The notes under the pieces were generated by a model, which made no database searches, had not been told where the DNA came from, and was given only the letters and a program-made list of their open reading frames with translations. Shown here piece by piece: positions 33,184 to 42,638 of a DNA stretch of 64,000 nucleotides. A program made the translations under genes and the position numbers. The DNA comes from an uncultured Bacilli bacterium (lineage in GTDB: Bacteria; Bacillota_I; Bacilli_A; RF39; UBA660). Numbering within the stretch: the stretch's first letter is position 1; each line of letters begins with the position of its first letter. The DNA lies in contig CAKOKS010000001.1 of the NCBI GenBank assembly GCA_934095845.1, positions 62,001 to 126,000 on the forward strand. Direction: 5' to 3'.

Positions 33184-35204
33184 AAAAATATAGATATAAT
33201 ATAAATAATCTTGACTGTGCTAACTGTGCTAGAGAAATAGAAGAACATATGAATTCTTTAGATGACTTTAATAATGTTGTCGTTAATTTTAGTACTTCAA
33301 AAGTTAGCTTTGAAAGTGATAAAAATTATAGCCTTAATGAGCTAAATAAGATTATTACTTCTGTAGAACCTGATGCATATTTAAGTGAAAATGAAGAAAC
33401 AGAAAAAAGTGATTTTCATCTTAGTTTGCTTATTGTTGCTGTGTTAACAAGCGTTATTACTTATACATCTAATATGCCAGATATTATAAAAACTATTTTA
33501 TATATTATATGTTATATAATGCTTTTATATAAAACTACAATAAATGCCATTAATCTTTTGTTTAAAAGTCATACATTAAATGAAAATGCTTTAATAACAA
33601 TTTCTTGTTTAGGTGCATTTTTTATTGGTGATGTTTTAGAAGGTGTTATGGTTATAGCACTTTATACAGTTGGTAAAATTTTAGAAACAAAAGCTATAAA
33701 TAATTCTAGAAAGTCTATTAAAGATTTGATAAATATTAAACAAAATTATGCTAATCTACTTAAAGATGATGAAATAGTTAAAGTTGATGTAGAAAATATT
33801 AAAATTGATGATTTAATGGTTGTTAAAGTGGGAGAAAAAATACCGGTGGATGGAGTAGTTGTAGATGGAAAAAGTTTTTTAGATACATCTTCACTTACAG
33901 GTGAATCAGAATCATTATTAGTAAAACAAGGAGATAAAGTTTTATCTGGTTCTATTAATGAAAATGATGTTTTAACTATTAAAGCAACAAATGTTTATTC
34001 AACTTCAACAGTGTTTAAAATTCTTGAACTTCTTGAAAGCGCAACTGATAAAAAAACTAAAACTGAAACAGTAGTAGCAAAAATAAGTAAAATTTATACA
34101 CCAATTATTTTAATATTAGCTGTTCTTTTAGTAATGTTTTTACCACTTATAGGAATAGAATTTTATGATGCTCTTTATAGAGGACTTACATTCTTAGTAA
34201 TATCATGTCCTTGTGCAATAGCCATATCTGTTCCTTTATCTTATTTTACTGGAATAGGTTTATCTAGTAAAAATGGTATTTTAATAAAGGGTAGTAATTA
34301 TTTAGATAATTTAAGTAATGCTAAAAATATTATATTTGATAAAACAGGAACAATTACTGATGGAACTTTTAAAGTAACTGAAATAGATATTAAAGATAAT
34401 AATTATACTTTAAAAAGTGTTACTGATATTTTAGTTTTAGGTGAAAGTTTTTCAACACATCCAATTGCTAAATCTATTTTAAAATTAAATCACGGTAAAG
34501 TTGATAAAAAGAAAGTACTTAATTATAAAGAAAAAAGTGGGGCAGGAATAGAATTTGATTATGAAGGTAAACATGTATCAATTGGTAATAAAAAATTATG
34601 TGGTTGCTCTTATATTTCAACACTACATTTAAATATAGATGGTAAACATATTGCATCAATAAAAATAGATGATGGTATTAAAGATAATGCCGGTGAAGTT
34701 ATCAAATATTTAAATAAAAAAAACATAAATACTTATATGTTTACTGGAGATAAACGTGAAGTTGCTACATTTATTGGAAAAAGTGTAGGGATTAAAAATA
34801 TTGAATCAGAATTATTACCTACAGATAAATTTCATATGTATGAAAATGTATCAAAAAGTGGTATAACAATTTTTGTTGGAGATGGAATAAACGATGCTCC
34901 AGTTTTAAGAAGAGCAGATATTGGTATTTCTATGGGAAGTCTTGGATCTGATGCTGCTATTGAAGCTAGTGATATAGTTTTAATAAGTGACGATTTAAGT
35001 AAGATTAAATCAGCTATTGAAATATCAAAATATACAAAGAAAATAATAAAAGAAAATTTAATATTCGCGTGCTTAGTTAAAGCAATAATTCTTTTATTAA
35101 GTGTTCTTGGGTTAGCAAATATGTGGTTAGCTGTATTTGCTGATACAGGAGTTACATTACTTACAATTTTAAATACTCTTAGAATAATGAAGAAAAAATA
35201 CTAA
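33180..35204 (+). CDS. P1B-type heavy-metal-transporting ATPase (Zn/Cd/Pb class)
   Basis: 674 residues. N-terminal HMA domain (NLDCANCAREIEEHM, C13xxC16), four then further helices, TGES loop (SLTGESES), CPC in helix 6 (ISCPCAIAISVPLSY), phosphorylation DKTGTIT, HP motif in STHPIAKS and GDGINDAPVL. CPC with HP and a CxxC HMA is the layout of CadA/ZntA exporters that push Zn, Cd or Pb out of the cell. Translated together with the ArsR-type repressor. Confidence 0.95.
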   Translation: MKKYRYNINNLDCANCAREIEEHMNSLDDFNNVVVNFSTSKVSFESDKNYSLNELNKIITSVEPDAYLSENEETEKSDFHLSLLIVAVLTSVITYTSNMPDIIKTILYIICYIMLLYKTTINAINLLFKSHTLNENALITISCLGAFFIGDVLEGVMVIALYTVGKILETKAINNSRKSIKDLINIKQNYANLLKDDEIVKVDVENIKIDDLMVVKVGEKIPVDGVVVDGKSFLDTSSLTGESESLLVKQGDKVLSGSINENDVLTIKATNVYSTSTVFKILELLESATDKKTKTETVVAKISKIYTPIILILAVLLVMFLPLIGIEFYDALYRGLTFLVISCPCAIAISVPLSYFTGIGLSSKNGILIKGSNYLDNLSNAKNIIFDKTGTITDGTFKVTEIDIKDNNYTLKSVTDILVLGESFSTHPIAKSILKLNHGKVDKKKVLNYKEKSGAGIEFDYEGKHVSIGNKKLCGCSYISTLHLNIDGKHIASIKIDDGIKDNAGEVIKYLNKKNINTYMFTGDKREVATFIGKSVGIKNIESELLPTDKFHMYENVSKSGITIFVGDGINDAPVLRRADIGISMGSLGSDAAIEASDIVLISDDLSKIKSAIEISKYTKKIIKENLIFACLVKAIILLLSVLGLANMWLAVFADTGVTLLTILNTLRIMKKKY

Positions 35205-35261
35205 TTTAAGTATTTTTTTTGGTAATATAATAGGTGTAGTAATTTAAAAGGAAGTGTTGTT

Positions 35262-36167
35262 ATGCGCATTATAAGTTTTGGTAATCTTTACTGTGATTAT
35301 TATATTAAAGATGGAAGTAATATATTTGTAAGTGGTGGAAAAAGCAATGCAAATATTTTAGCTAACTTAAGTAAATATTTTAAATGTGCATTTTATGGAA
35401 TTAAAGGAAATGATCAAGAAGGAGAAATTTCTTTAAAAAGTTTAGAAGAAATGAATATAGAAACAAGTATTAGAACTATTAAAGAGGAAACTAAAACTCG
35501 ATTTATAAATGGTAATAATTTTTCTAATATATGTCCTTATTGTAAAAAAGAATATGGTTATGTTGGTAATAAAATGTCTTTAAATGATTTAGATGGACAT
35601 ATAGAAGAAGATGATTATTTTGTTATAGATAATTTAGATGATTTTACAATAAATGTTTTAAATAAATATTCTAATGAAGCATTTTTAAATTTAGAAGAAA
35701 TTGATGATATAGAAACGTTTGGTTTTAAAGAACTTAGTGATATTTTAAATAAAAGATTTAATATAATTTGTTTAAATGAAGAAGTATATTATTATCTTAA
35801 AGATAAATTTTTAATAGATTCATATGATTTATATGATAGTTTTGAACCTAAAATTCTAATCATTAATAGGTCTTTACGTGGATGTGATATTATCTATGAT
35901 AATAATTTTATAAAAAAGACAATTGAAGAAAAAATAAAATATGTTGATTTAAATGGAATAGGTGATGCTTTCTTTTCAGAATTTGTAAGAACTTTTATAG
36001 AAGAAAAAGAAACTACAGAAAAAATGATTAGTAAGGCTTTTATCAGAGCTTTAACAAGTATAAGTGTGTGTGCTAAACATTTAGGTACTAGAGGACATTT
36101 AATTAAACCTTATAAAATAAAAAGTTATAATAAATGCATTTGTAAAGATATTGTTATAGATAAATAA
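35262..36167 (+). CDS. PfkB-like kinase-fold protein
   Basis: 301 residues. ISFGNLYCDYYI, VSGGKSNANILANLSKY, FYGIKGNDQEGEISLKSL and the C-terminal NGIGDAFFSEFVRTF (GxGD catalytic Asp) follow the ribokinase/PfkB sugar-kinase pattern; a CPYCKKEYG knot near 90 adds a possible metal site not usual in the family. Substrate unknown. Starts 57 bases after the ATPase stop, with GGAAGTG upstream; the metal unit and this gene may be separate. Confidence 0.75.
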   Translation: MRIISFGNLYCDYYIKDGSNIFVSGGKSNANILANLSKYFKCAFYGIKGNDQEGEISLKSLEEMNIETSIRTIKEETKTRFINGNNFSNICPYCKKEYGYVGNKMSLNDLDGHIEEDDYFVIDNLDDFTINVLNKYSNEAFLNLEEIDDIETFGFKELSDILNKRFNIICLNEEVYYYLKDKFLIDSYDLYDSFEPKILIINRSLRGCDIIYDNNFIKKTIEEKIKYVDLNGIGDAFFSEFVRTFIEEKETTEKMISKAFIRALTSISVCAKHLGTRGHLIKPYKIKSYNKCICKDIVIDK

Positions 36168-36205
36168 ATAAACTTATTGTATAATATTAATACTTGGTGA
36201 TGTAT

Positions 36206-37753
36206 ATGATAGATTTGTTTAAATTAATTAATAAGAAAACAACATTTATGACAATATTTTTGAAAAGTTGTATTTATTTATGTTGGTACTTTTTTGCAAT
36301 AGTTTTTTCGATATTTATATATGACTATTTAACTGATACTAAAATATTTTTAGTGCTTCTTTTTATAGGAATTATATATATATTTAGAAACATGCTAAAA
36401 TATTTACATAATAAAGATGCTAATCAAGCACATTATAATGTAAAACATGAAATTGAAATGTATTATTTTAAAAAGATACAAAGTAGTAAAGCATATTATA
36501 ATGACTCAATATTAAAAAAATTAGATAAAGAAATACTTAATTTTTCTTATTTATTTACTAAGATAATATTTGATTTAGGAGAAGTTATTATTCCTTTTAT
36601 TCTTGGTATGATAATTTTATATACCAAATTATTTGAAGTTAATTTTATTATGTCTTTAATAAGTTTAATTTATATAAATTTATTACTTGTATTAAAGTAT
36701 AAAAAAACAGATTTAAAATCTGGCGTTAATTATAATGATTTATTAAATGATTTTATATTTAAATTTGATACAATTAGAAAATTAAAAGTATTTGATTATT
36801 GTGTTAATAAGTTAGATGAAAACGAAGAAAATGACATAGTTATATTAAAAAAAGAAGCTGAAGATAATGATATTAAATTTTCAAATGGAATAATAATTTA
36901 TTTTCTATTTATGTTACTAATTATATTTTTCTCAATTAAGAATAATGTAACTAAAGTTGGTTTATTAATTTTTGTTATAGTAATAATGATAAAATTACAA
37001 AATGTATTATATGATTTACCTAATACAATAAAAAGAATAATAAGTCTTAAATCAAGAAAAACGCATCTTGATAATATGTATGGAGAAAAGATATCTTTAA
37101 AAAGTGTTAAAAATTTTAAAGTTGTTACTTTAAATGAAGTAAAGGTTAATTATAAAGATACAAATACTTGTATAAGTATTCCATCGTTTGAACTTATAAA
37201 AGGTGACACGATTGGTATATTAGGAAAATCTGGTCAAGGTAAATCAACTGTATTAAATATTTTAAGTGGTTTATCAAATATTAATGAAGGAAAAATATTA
37301 ATTGATGGTGAAGAAAAGAGATATCCAATTGATGTCGTATATTTATCAACAAGCGTAAAAATGTTTTCTTTATCACTTCGCGATAATTTAACTTTAGGTA
37401 AAAAAATAGATGATAAAAAGGTAATTGAATTAATAAATGAAATTGGTCTTGAAGAATGGTTTAATAGTCTTGATAATGGACTTGAAACGATTATTAATGA
37501 TGTAAGTGATACTGTACTTAGAAGATTAAATATTATAAGAGCAATTATTATGGATAAAGAAGTTTATTTGTTTGACGAGATTACTAGCGGATTAAATTTA
37601 GATAGTGAAAAGAAAGTTGTTTCTATGATAAAAAAATATTTTAAAGATAAAACGTTTATTATTATTTCTGATAGACCTATTCTTAATAATATTTGTGGAA
37701 AACATTATTTTATTAAAAATCATACATTATTAGAGAAAGAATCGTTGTTATAG
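36206..37753 (+). CDS. ABC transporter half-molecule with degenerate ATPase signature
   Basis: 515 residues from ATG 36206 (TTGGTGATG upstream). Membrane part 20-270 with ~5 helices, then an ATPase domain: Walker A GKSGQGKSTV, Walker B VYLFDEITSGL and an H-loop-region IIISDRP, where the histidine is replaced by Asp-Arg. The LSGGQ signature is VSDTVLRRL, i.e. not conserved. It may be a noncatalytic partner or a peptide-processing type exporter. It precedes a canonical heterodimeric pair at 37833. Confidence 0.75.
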   Translation: MIDLFKLINKKTTFMTIFLKSCIYLCWYFFAIVFSIFIYDYLTDTKIFLVLLFIGIIYIFRNMLKYLHNKDANQAHYNVKHEIEMYYFKKIQSSKAYYNDSILKKLDKEILNFSYLFTKIIFDLGEVIIPFILGMIILYTKLFEVNFIMSLISLIYINLLLVLKYKKTDLKSGVNYNDLLNDFIFKFDTIRKLKVFDYCVNKLDENEENDIVILKKEAEDNDIKFSNGIIIYFLFMLLIIFFSIKNNVTKVGLLIFVIVIMIKLQNVLYDLPNTIKRIISLKSRKTHLDNMYGEKISLKSVKNFKVVTLNEVKVNYKDTNTCISIPSFELIKGDTIGILGKSGQGKSTVLNILSGLSNINEGKILIDGEEKRYPIDVVYLSTSVKMFSLSLRDNLTLGKKIDDKKVIELINEIGLEEWFNSLDNGLETIINDVSDTVLRRLNIIRAIIMDKEVYLFDEITSGLNLDSEKKVVSMIKKYFKDKTFIIISDRPILNNICGKHYFIKNHTLLEKESLL

Positions 37754-37832
37754 ATTCTTTCTTATTATTTTCATAAACGTTTGATAAAATGAAAATTGTG
37801 CATATTATATGTAAGTAGGGAAGGAAATTTAT

Positions 37833-39971
37833 ATGAAAGATATATTAAAAAAATATACTGGTAAAATAATTTTAGTCGTGCTTTTACTTTTAGTTCAAGC
37901 CTATTGTGATCTTGCTTTACCAGATTATACATCAAAGATAATTAATGTTGGAATTCAACAAAAGGGAATATCTTCTGAAGTAACTGATGTTTTAACTGAT
38001 AAAACATTTGATAATTTATCTGCTTTAGATAACAAATTAAAAGGTTACTATGAAAAAGTGGATAAAACTGATAAGAATATAAAAAAATATCCATATTTAA
38101 AAGATGGAGATGTTTATAAGTTAATTGATTCAGTAAGTGAAGATGGTAAAAGTGAAATAGTAGATGCTACTGTTATTTACTCATTCTTAATAAGTAATGA
38201 GCAAATTAAAAAGAGTGGGATAGATATAAATCCAACTACTATAGAATATTATACAAAAAGTGATACTTTAAATATAAAAGAATATTTGGATAAGTTTAAA
38301 GATATTGATGATTCAATGAAAAAACAATATTCTATTAATTTTATTTCTAGTGAATATAAAAGTCTTGGTATTGACTTAGAAAACTTGCAAATGAAATATC
38401 TATTTAAAACTGGTACAATGATGGTTTTACTTTCACTTTTCATAATGGTAGTTATAATATTAACGACATATCTTTCAGGAAAAATTGCCGCAATGTTTGC
38501 ATTTGATTTAAGAGAAAAAGTTGTTAGAAAAATAATGAGCTTTTCAAAAAGTGAATTTAATGAATTTGAAACTAGTAGTTTAATAACTAGATCTACAAAT
38601 GATATAACTCAAATACAAAATATGTTTACAATGGTTCTTAGAATGGTATTATATGCACCAATAATTGGAATTGGAGCTTTAACAAAAATAATATCAATTA
38701 ATATGGTTTGGATTTTAGGTATATCTATTGGAGCTATATGTTTACTAATGATTATACTTATGTTATTTGGTCTTCCAAAATTTAAAATTATTCAAAGTTT
38801 AATTGATAAATTAAATTTAATAGTAAGAGAAACATTAAATGGATTACCTGTAATAAGAGCTTTTGCAAATGAAAAGAAAGAAATAGATAAGTTTGATAAA
38901 GCAAATACAGATTTAAAGAAAGTCAACTTATTTACTCAAAGGTTAATGTCATTAATGTCCCCATTAATGATGCTAATAATGAATGGTACAATTATTCTTA
39001 TTTATTTTGTAGGAGCAAAACATATTGATACTGGGACAATGCAAGTTGGAACATTAACTGCTTTAATTAGTTATACAATGCAAGTTATTATGTCATTCTT
39101 GATGTTAAGTATGTTATCTATAATGGCTCCAAGAGCAATAATATCTATTAATAGAATTAAAGAAGTATTAAATAAAGAAAATAGTATTGAAGAAAGTAAA
39201 AATCCAGTTAAGTTAGATTCTAGTAGAAATGGTGAATTAGAGTTTAAAAATGTTTCATTTAAATATCCAGATGGAGATGAATATGTTTTAGAAGATGTTA
39301 ATTTTAAAATAAATAAAGGTGAAACACTTGCAATAATTGGATCAACTGGTTCAGGAAAGAGTACAATTGTTAAATTAATTGATAGATTCTTTGATGTAAC
39401 AAGTGGAGAAATACTTTTAAATGGAACGAATATTAAAGATTTAAGTTTTGAAGATTTAAGAAGTGAAATTGGTTTAGTACCTCAAAAAGGAATGCTATTT
39501 AGTGGAACAGTTGAATCTAATCTTAAATTTGGAAATGATTCATTAACTGAAGAAGAGATGATTAATGCATTAAAAGTTTCTGAAGCTTATGAATTTGTTA
39601 TGAATAAAGAAGAAAAACTTTTGTATCCAATTAATCAAGGTGGAACTAATGTATCTGGAGGTCAAAGACAAAGATTATGTATTGCAAGGGCTGTTGCTAT
39701 GAATCCAAATATTTACGTATTTGATGATTCTTTTTCAGCACTTGATTATAAAACAGATGCTAAAGTAAGAAAAAATTTAAATGAAAATTGTAAAAATTCA
39801 ACAAAAGTAATTATTGCTCAAAGAGTAGCAACAGTTATGAATGCTGATAAGATTTTAGTTTTAGATGAAGGTAAAGTTGTTGGCTTAGGAACTCATAAAG
39901 AACTTTATAAAAATTGTAAAGTATATAAAGAAATTGCTTTATCTCAATTAAGTGAGGAGGAACTTGCATGA
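37833..39971 (+). CDS. Multidrug-type ABC exporter, subunit with degenerate site (heterodimer A)
   Basis: 712 residues. Helix 1 (~12-30) is followed by a ~150-residue extracytoplasmic insertion (about 40-185) before helix 2, then the remaining exporter helices. ATPase: GSTGSGKST, VSGGQRQR and YVFDDSFSALD, in which the catalytic Glu after Walker B is Asp and the H-loop is IIAQRVA (His to Gln). That is the degenerate half of heterodimeric exporters such as BmrCD or TM287/288. Start of the partner gene overlaps its stop by four bases. Substrate unknown. Confidence 0.9.
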   Translation: MKDILKKYTGKIILVVLLLLVQAYCDLALPDYTSKIINVGIQQKGISSEVTDVLTDKTFDNLSALDNKLKGYYEKVDKTDKNIKKYPYLKDGDVYKLIDSVSEDGKSEIVDATVIYSFLISNEQIKKSGIDINPTTIEYYTKSDTLNIKEYLDKFKDIDDSMKKQYSINFISSEYKSLGIDLENLQMKYLFKTGTMMVLLSLFIMVVIILTTYLSGKIAAMFAFDLREKVVRKIMSFSKSEFNEFETSSLITRSTNDITQIQNMFTMVLRMVLYAPIIGIGALTKIISINMVWILGISIGAICLLMIILMLFGLPKFKIIQSLIDKLNLIVRETLNGLPVIRAFANEKKEIDKFDKANTDLKKVNLFTQRLMSLMSPLMMLIMNGTIILIYFVGAKHIDTGTMQVGTLTALISYTMQVIMSFLMLSMLSIMAPRAIISINRIKEVLNKENSIEESKNPVKLDSSRNGELEFKNVSFKYPDGDEYVLEDVNFKINKGETLAIIGSTGSGKSTIVKLIDRFFDVTSGEILLNGTNIKDLSFEDLRSEIGLVPQKGMLFSGTVESNLKFGNDSLTEEEMINALKVSEAYEFVMNKEEKLLYPINQGGTNVSGGQRQRLCIARAVAMNPNIYVFDDSFSALDYKTDAKVRKNLNENCKNSTKVIIAQRVATVMNADKILVLDEGKVVGLGTHKELYKNCKVYKEIALSQLSEEELA

Positions 39972-41767
39972 AAGGAAAAGGACATGGACCAAATCAAGAG
40001 GTAGAACGCGCAAAAGATTTTAAAGGGACATTAAAAAAATTATTTAATTCCTTAGGTATGTATAAAATACCTATATTAATTGTTTTCTTATTCGCAGCTG
40101 CTTCAACTATTTTTGCAATAATTGGACCTAAAGTTTTAGGAAATGCAACTAATGAAATATTTAATGGTATTGTTTCTAAAATAAGTGGTGGAAGTGGAAT
40201 TGATTTTTCAAAAGTAAATGGTATTTTACTTACTTGTTTAATTCTTTATATTGTAAGTGCTATTTGTAATTATATTCAATCATTTATAATGTCAACAGTT
40301 ACTCAAAAATATACTTATAAATTAAGAGGTGATTTAGATAAGAAAATTCATAGATTGCCTTTTAAATATTTTGACTCTAAAACTAATGGCGAAGTATTAA
40401 GTGTTATTACAAATGATGTTGATACATTACAAGTTAGTTTTAATCAAGCAATAACTCAAGCAATAACTTCTTTAACAACTGTTATTGGTATAGTTATTAT
40501 GATGCTTTCTATAAATGTTAGTATGACTTTATGTGTACTTATACTTATTCCAATAAGTTTAGTATTTATGTCTTCAATCATTAAAAAAAGTCAAAGACAC
40601 TTTAAAAATAATCAAGAGTATTTAGGACACGTAAATGGTAACATTGAAGAAATGTATTCAGGTCATGATATTGTTACATCATTTAACGCGACTGAAAAAT
40701 ATGTGAGTGTGTTTAATGAAAATAATAAGAAGCTTTATGAAGCAGGATGGAAGAGTCAATTCTTATCTGGACTTATGCATCCAATTATGCAATTTATTGG
40801 TAATTTAGGATATGTATGTGTTGCTATTTTAGGTGGATATTTATGTATTAAAGGTAAAATAAATGTAGGTAATATTCAATCATTTATATCTTATACTAAA
40901 AACTTTACTCAACCTTTAACAAGTCTTGCTCAAGTATTAAATCAAATTCAATCAATGATTGCATCATCTGAAAGAATATTTGAATTCTTAGAAAGTGATG
41001 AAGAAACTTTTGGAGAAAAAGAATTAGATCATGAAGTTCTTGGTAATGTTAAATTTGATCATGTAAGTTTTGGCTATGATGAAAATAAAACAATTATTAA
41101 AGACTTTAGTTTAAATGTTCATGCTGGAGAAAAAGTTGCTATAGTTGGACCAACTGGTGCAGGTAAAACAACTTTGGTAAAATTGTTAATGAACTTTTAT
41201 AAAGTTAATTCTGGTGAAATAACAGTTGACGGAATGAACATTAATGATTATAAAATAGATGAATTAAGAAAAAACTTTGGTATGGTCTTACAAGATACAT
41301 GGTTATATAGTGGAACTATAATGGAGAACTTAAAATATGGTAAATTAGATGCCAGTGATGAAGAAGTATATAAAGCTTGTAAGATAGCAAATGTTGATCA
41401 TTTTATAAGAACTTTACCAGATGGATATAATATGCAAATAGATGAAGAAAACGCAAATATTAGTCAAGGTCAAAAACAATTACTTACTATAGCAAGAGCA
41501 GTACTTGCTAATTCAAAAATTCTAATTCTTGATGAAGCAACTTCATCAGTAGATACTAGAACTGAAGAATTAATTCAAGATGCAATGGATAATCTTATGG
41601 AAGGAAGAACAAGTTTCATCATTGCTCATAGATTATCTACAATTAAAAATGCAGATACTATTTTGGTAATTGATAATGGTGAAGTAGTAGAAATGGGTAA
41701 CCATAAAGAATTATTAGAAAAAAATGGTTTTTATGCAAAACTATATAATAGTCAATTTGAAGTATAG
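39968..41767 (+). CDS. Multidrug-type ABC exporter, catalytic partner (heterodimer B)
   Basis: 599 residues with six helices and an ATPase: GPTGAGKTT, ISQGQKQL signature, LILDEATSSVD and IIAHRLSTI, all catalytic residues present. With the previous gene it would form a heterodimer with one active and one degenerate site. SEEELA of the first protein overlaps this start. Closing hairpin GAAGTAT..ATACTTC plus T-run ends the operon. Confidence 0.93.
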   Translation: MKGKGHGPNQEVERAKDFKGTLKKLFNSLGMYKIPILIVFLFAAASTIFAIIGPKVLGNATNEIFNGIVSKISGGSGIDFSKVNGILLTCLILYIVSAICNYIQSFIMSTVTQKYTYKLRGDLDKKIHRLPFKYFDSKTNGEVLSVITNDVDTLQVSFNQAITQAITSLTTVIGIVIMMLSINVSMTLCVLILIPISLVFMSSIIKKSQRHFKNNQEYLGHVNGNIEEMYSGHDIVTSFNATEKYVSVFNENNKKLYEAGWKSQFLSGLMHPIMQFIGNLGYVCVAILGGYLCIKGKINVGNIQSFISYTKNFTQPLTSLAQVLNQIQSMIASSERIFEFLESDEETFGEKELDHEVLGNVKFDHVSFGYDENKTIIKDFSLNVHAGEKVAIVGPTGAGKTTLVKLLMNFYKVNSGEITVDGMNINDYKIDELRKNFGMVLQDTWLYSGTIMENLKYGKLDASDEEVYKACKIANVDHFIRTLPDGYNMQIDEENANISQGQKQLLTIARAVLANSKILILDEATSSVDTRTEELIQDAMDNLMEGRTSFIIAHRLSTIKNADTILVIDNGEVVEMGNHKELLEKNGFYAKLYNSQFEV

Positions 41768-41784
41768 GAATATACTTCTTTTTT
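41757..41784 (+). terminator. Terminator of the ABC exporter operon
   Basis: GAAGTAT, loop, ATACTTC, then T6; overlaps the stop codon. Confidence 0.65.
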
Positions 41785-41808
41785 CATGAAAAAAAGACAC
41801 TTATGTGT

Positions 41809-42591
41809 CTAAAGTAATTCAAGTGCCATCATAGCAATAAAACCTATTAATGTTACAATACCTATCATATTTTTATTATCATCGTTCATACATTCTGGTA
41901 CTAATTCTTCTATTATTACAAATAACATTGCACCAGAAGCAAAAGCAAGTAGGATAGGGAGTATAACTTTTATTTTTAAAACAAGTATAACACCAAGAAT
42001 AGCTGATAATGGTTCAACAATGCCTGAGAGTGAGCCAATTATAAATGCTTTTTTTCTACTTAAGCCTTCTTTTCTTAAAGGTATTGATATTGCTGCTCCT
42101 TCAGGAATATTTTGCATACCAATTCCTATTGCAAGTGATATAGCTGCTATTAAAGTAGCCCCTTCGATATTGTAAATAATTGATCCAAAAGCAACACCAA
42201 TAGCAAGTCCTTCTGGTATATTGTGTAAAACTATAGAAGTTACTAAAAGTAGAATTCTTCTAAAATTATTTTCTTCATTATCTATAAATTTTGACGAAAT
42301 TTTATCTCCAATAATTAGTAAAAATGATCCACAAAGTAGGCCGATTGAAACCACCAAAATCACATTCATATTTAAATTTTTTGCTTGTTCTATTGCTGGA
42401 AGTAATAGTGAAAATATGGCAGCTGACAACATTATTCCTGCAGATGCACCTAATAAATAATTCATAACTTTATTGTTGATTTTTTTAAATAAAAAAACAA
42501 ATGAAGAACCAATAGTAGTTAGAGTAAAAGTCATAGTAGATGCTATTATTGCTTGAATAAGCGGTGATAAATTACAAAAAAAATTAATCAT
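41809..42591 (-). CDS. ZIP-family divalent metal transporter
   Basis: 260 residues from ATG 42591 (GAGGAGATATG upstream). Eight helices. The two metal-binding signatures are intact: SIVLHNIPEGLAIGVAFGS (HNxPEG) in helix 4 and GMQNIPEGAAISIPL in helix 5, where the second normally HE... is NIPEG. These ZupT-type proteins import zinc or iron/manganese. Monocistronic, converging on the ABC pair. Confidence 0.93.
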   Translation of the reverse strand: MINFFCNLSPLIQAIIASTMTFTLTTIGSSFVFLFKKINNKVMNYLLGASAGIMLSAAIFSLLLPAIEQAKNLNMNVILVVSIGLLCGSFLLIIGDKISSKFIDNEENNFRRILLLVTSIVLHNIPEGLAIGVAFGSIIYNIEGATLIAAISLAIGIGMQNIPEGAAISIPLRKEGLSRKKAFIIGSLSGIVEPLSAILGVILVLKIKVILPILLAFASGAMLFVIIEELVPECMNDDNKNMIGIVTLIGFIAMMALELL

Positions 42592-42638
42592 ATCATATCT
42601 CCTCAAGATATTCTATGATTAATAATTTAATGTGTTAA

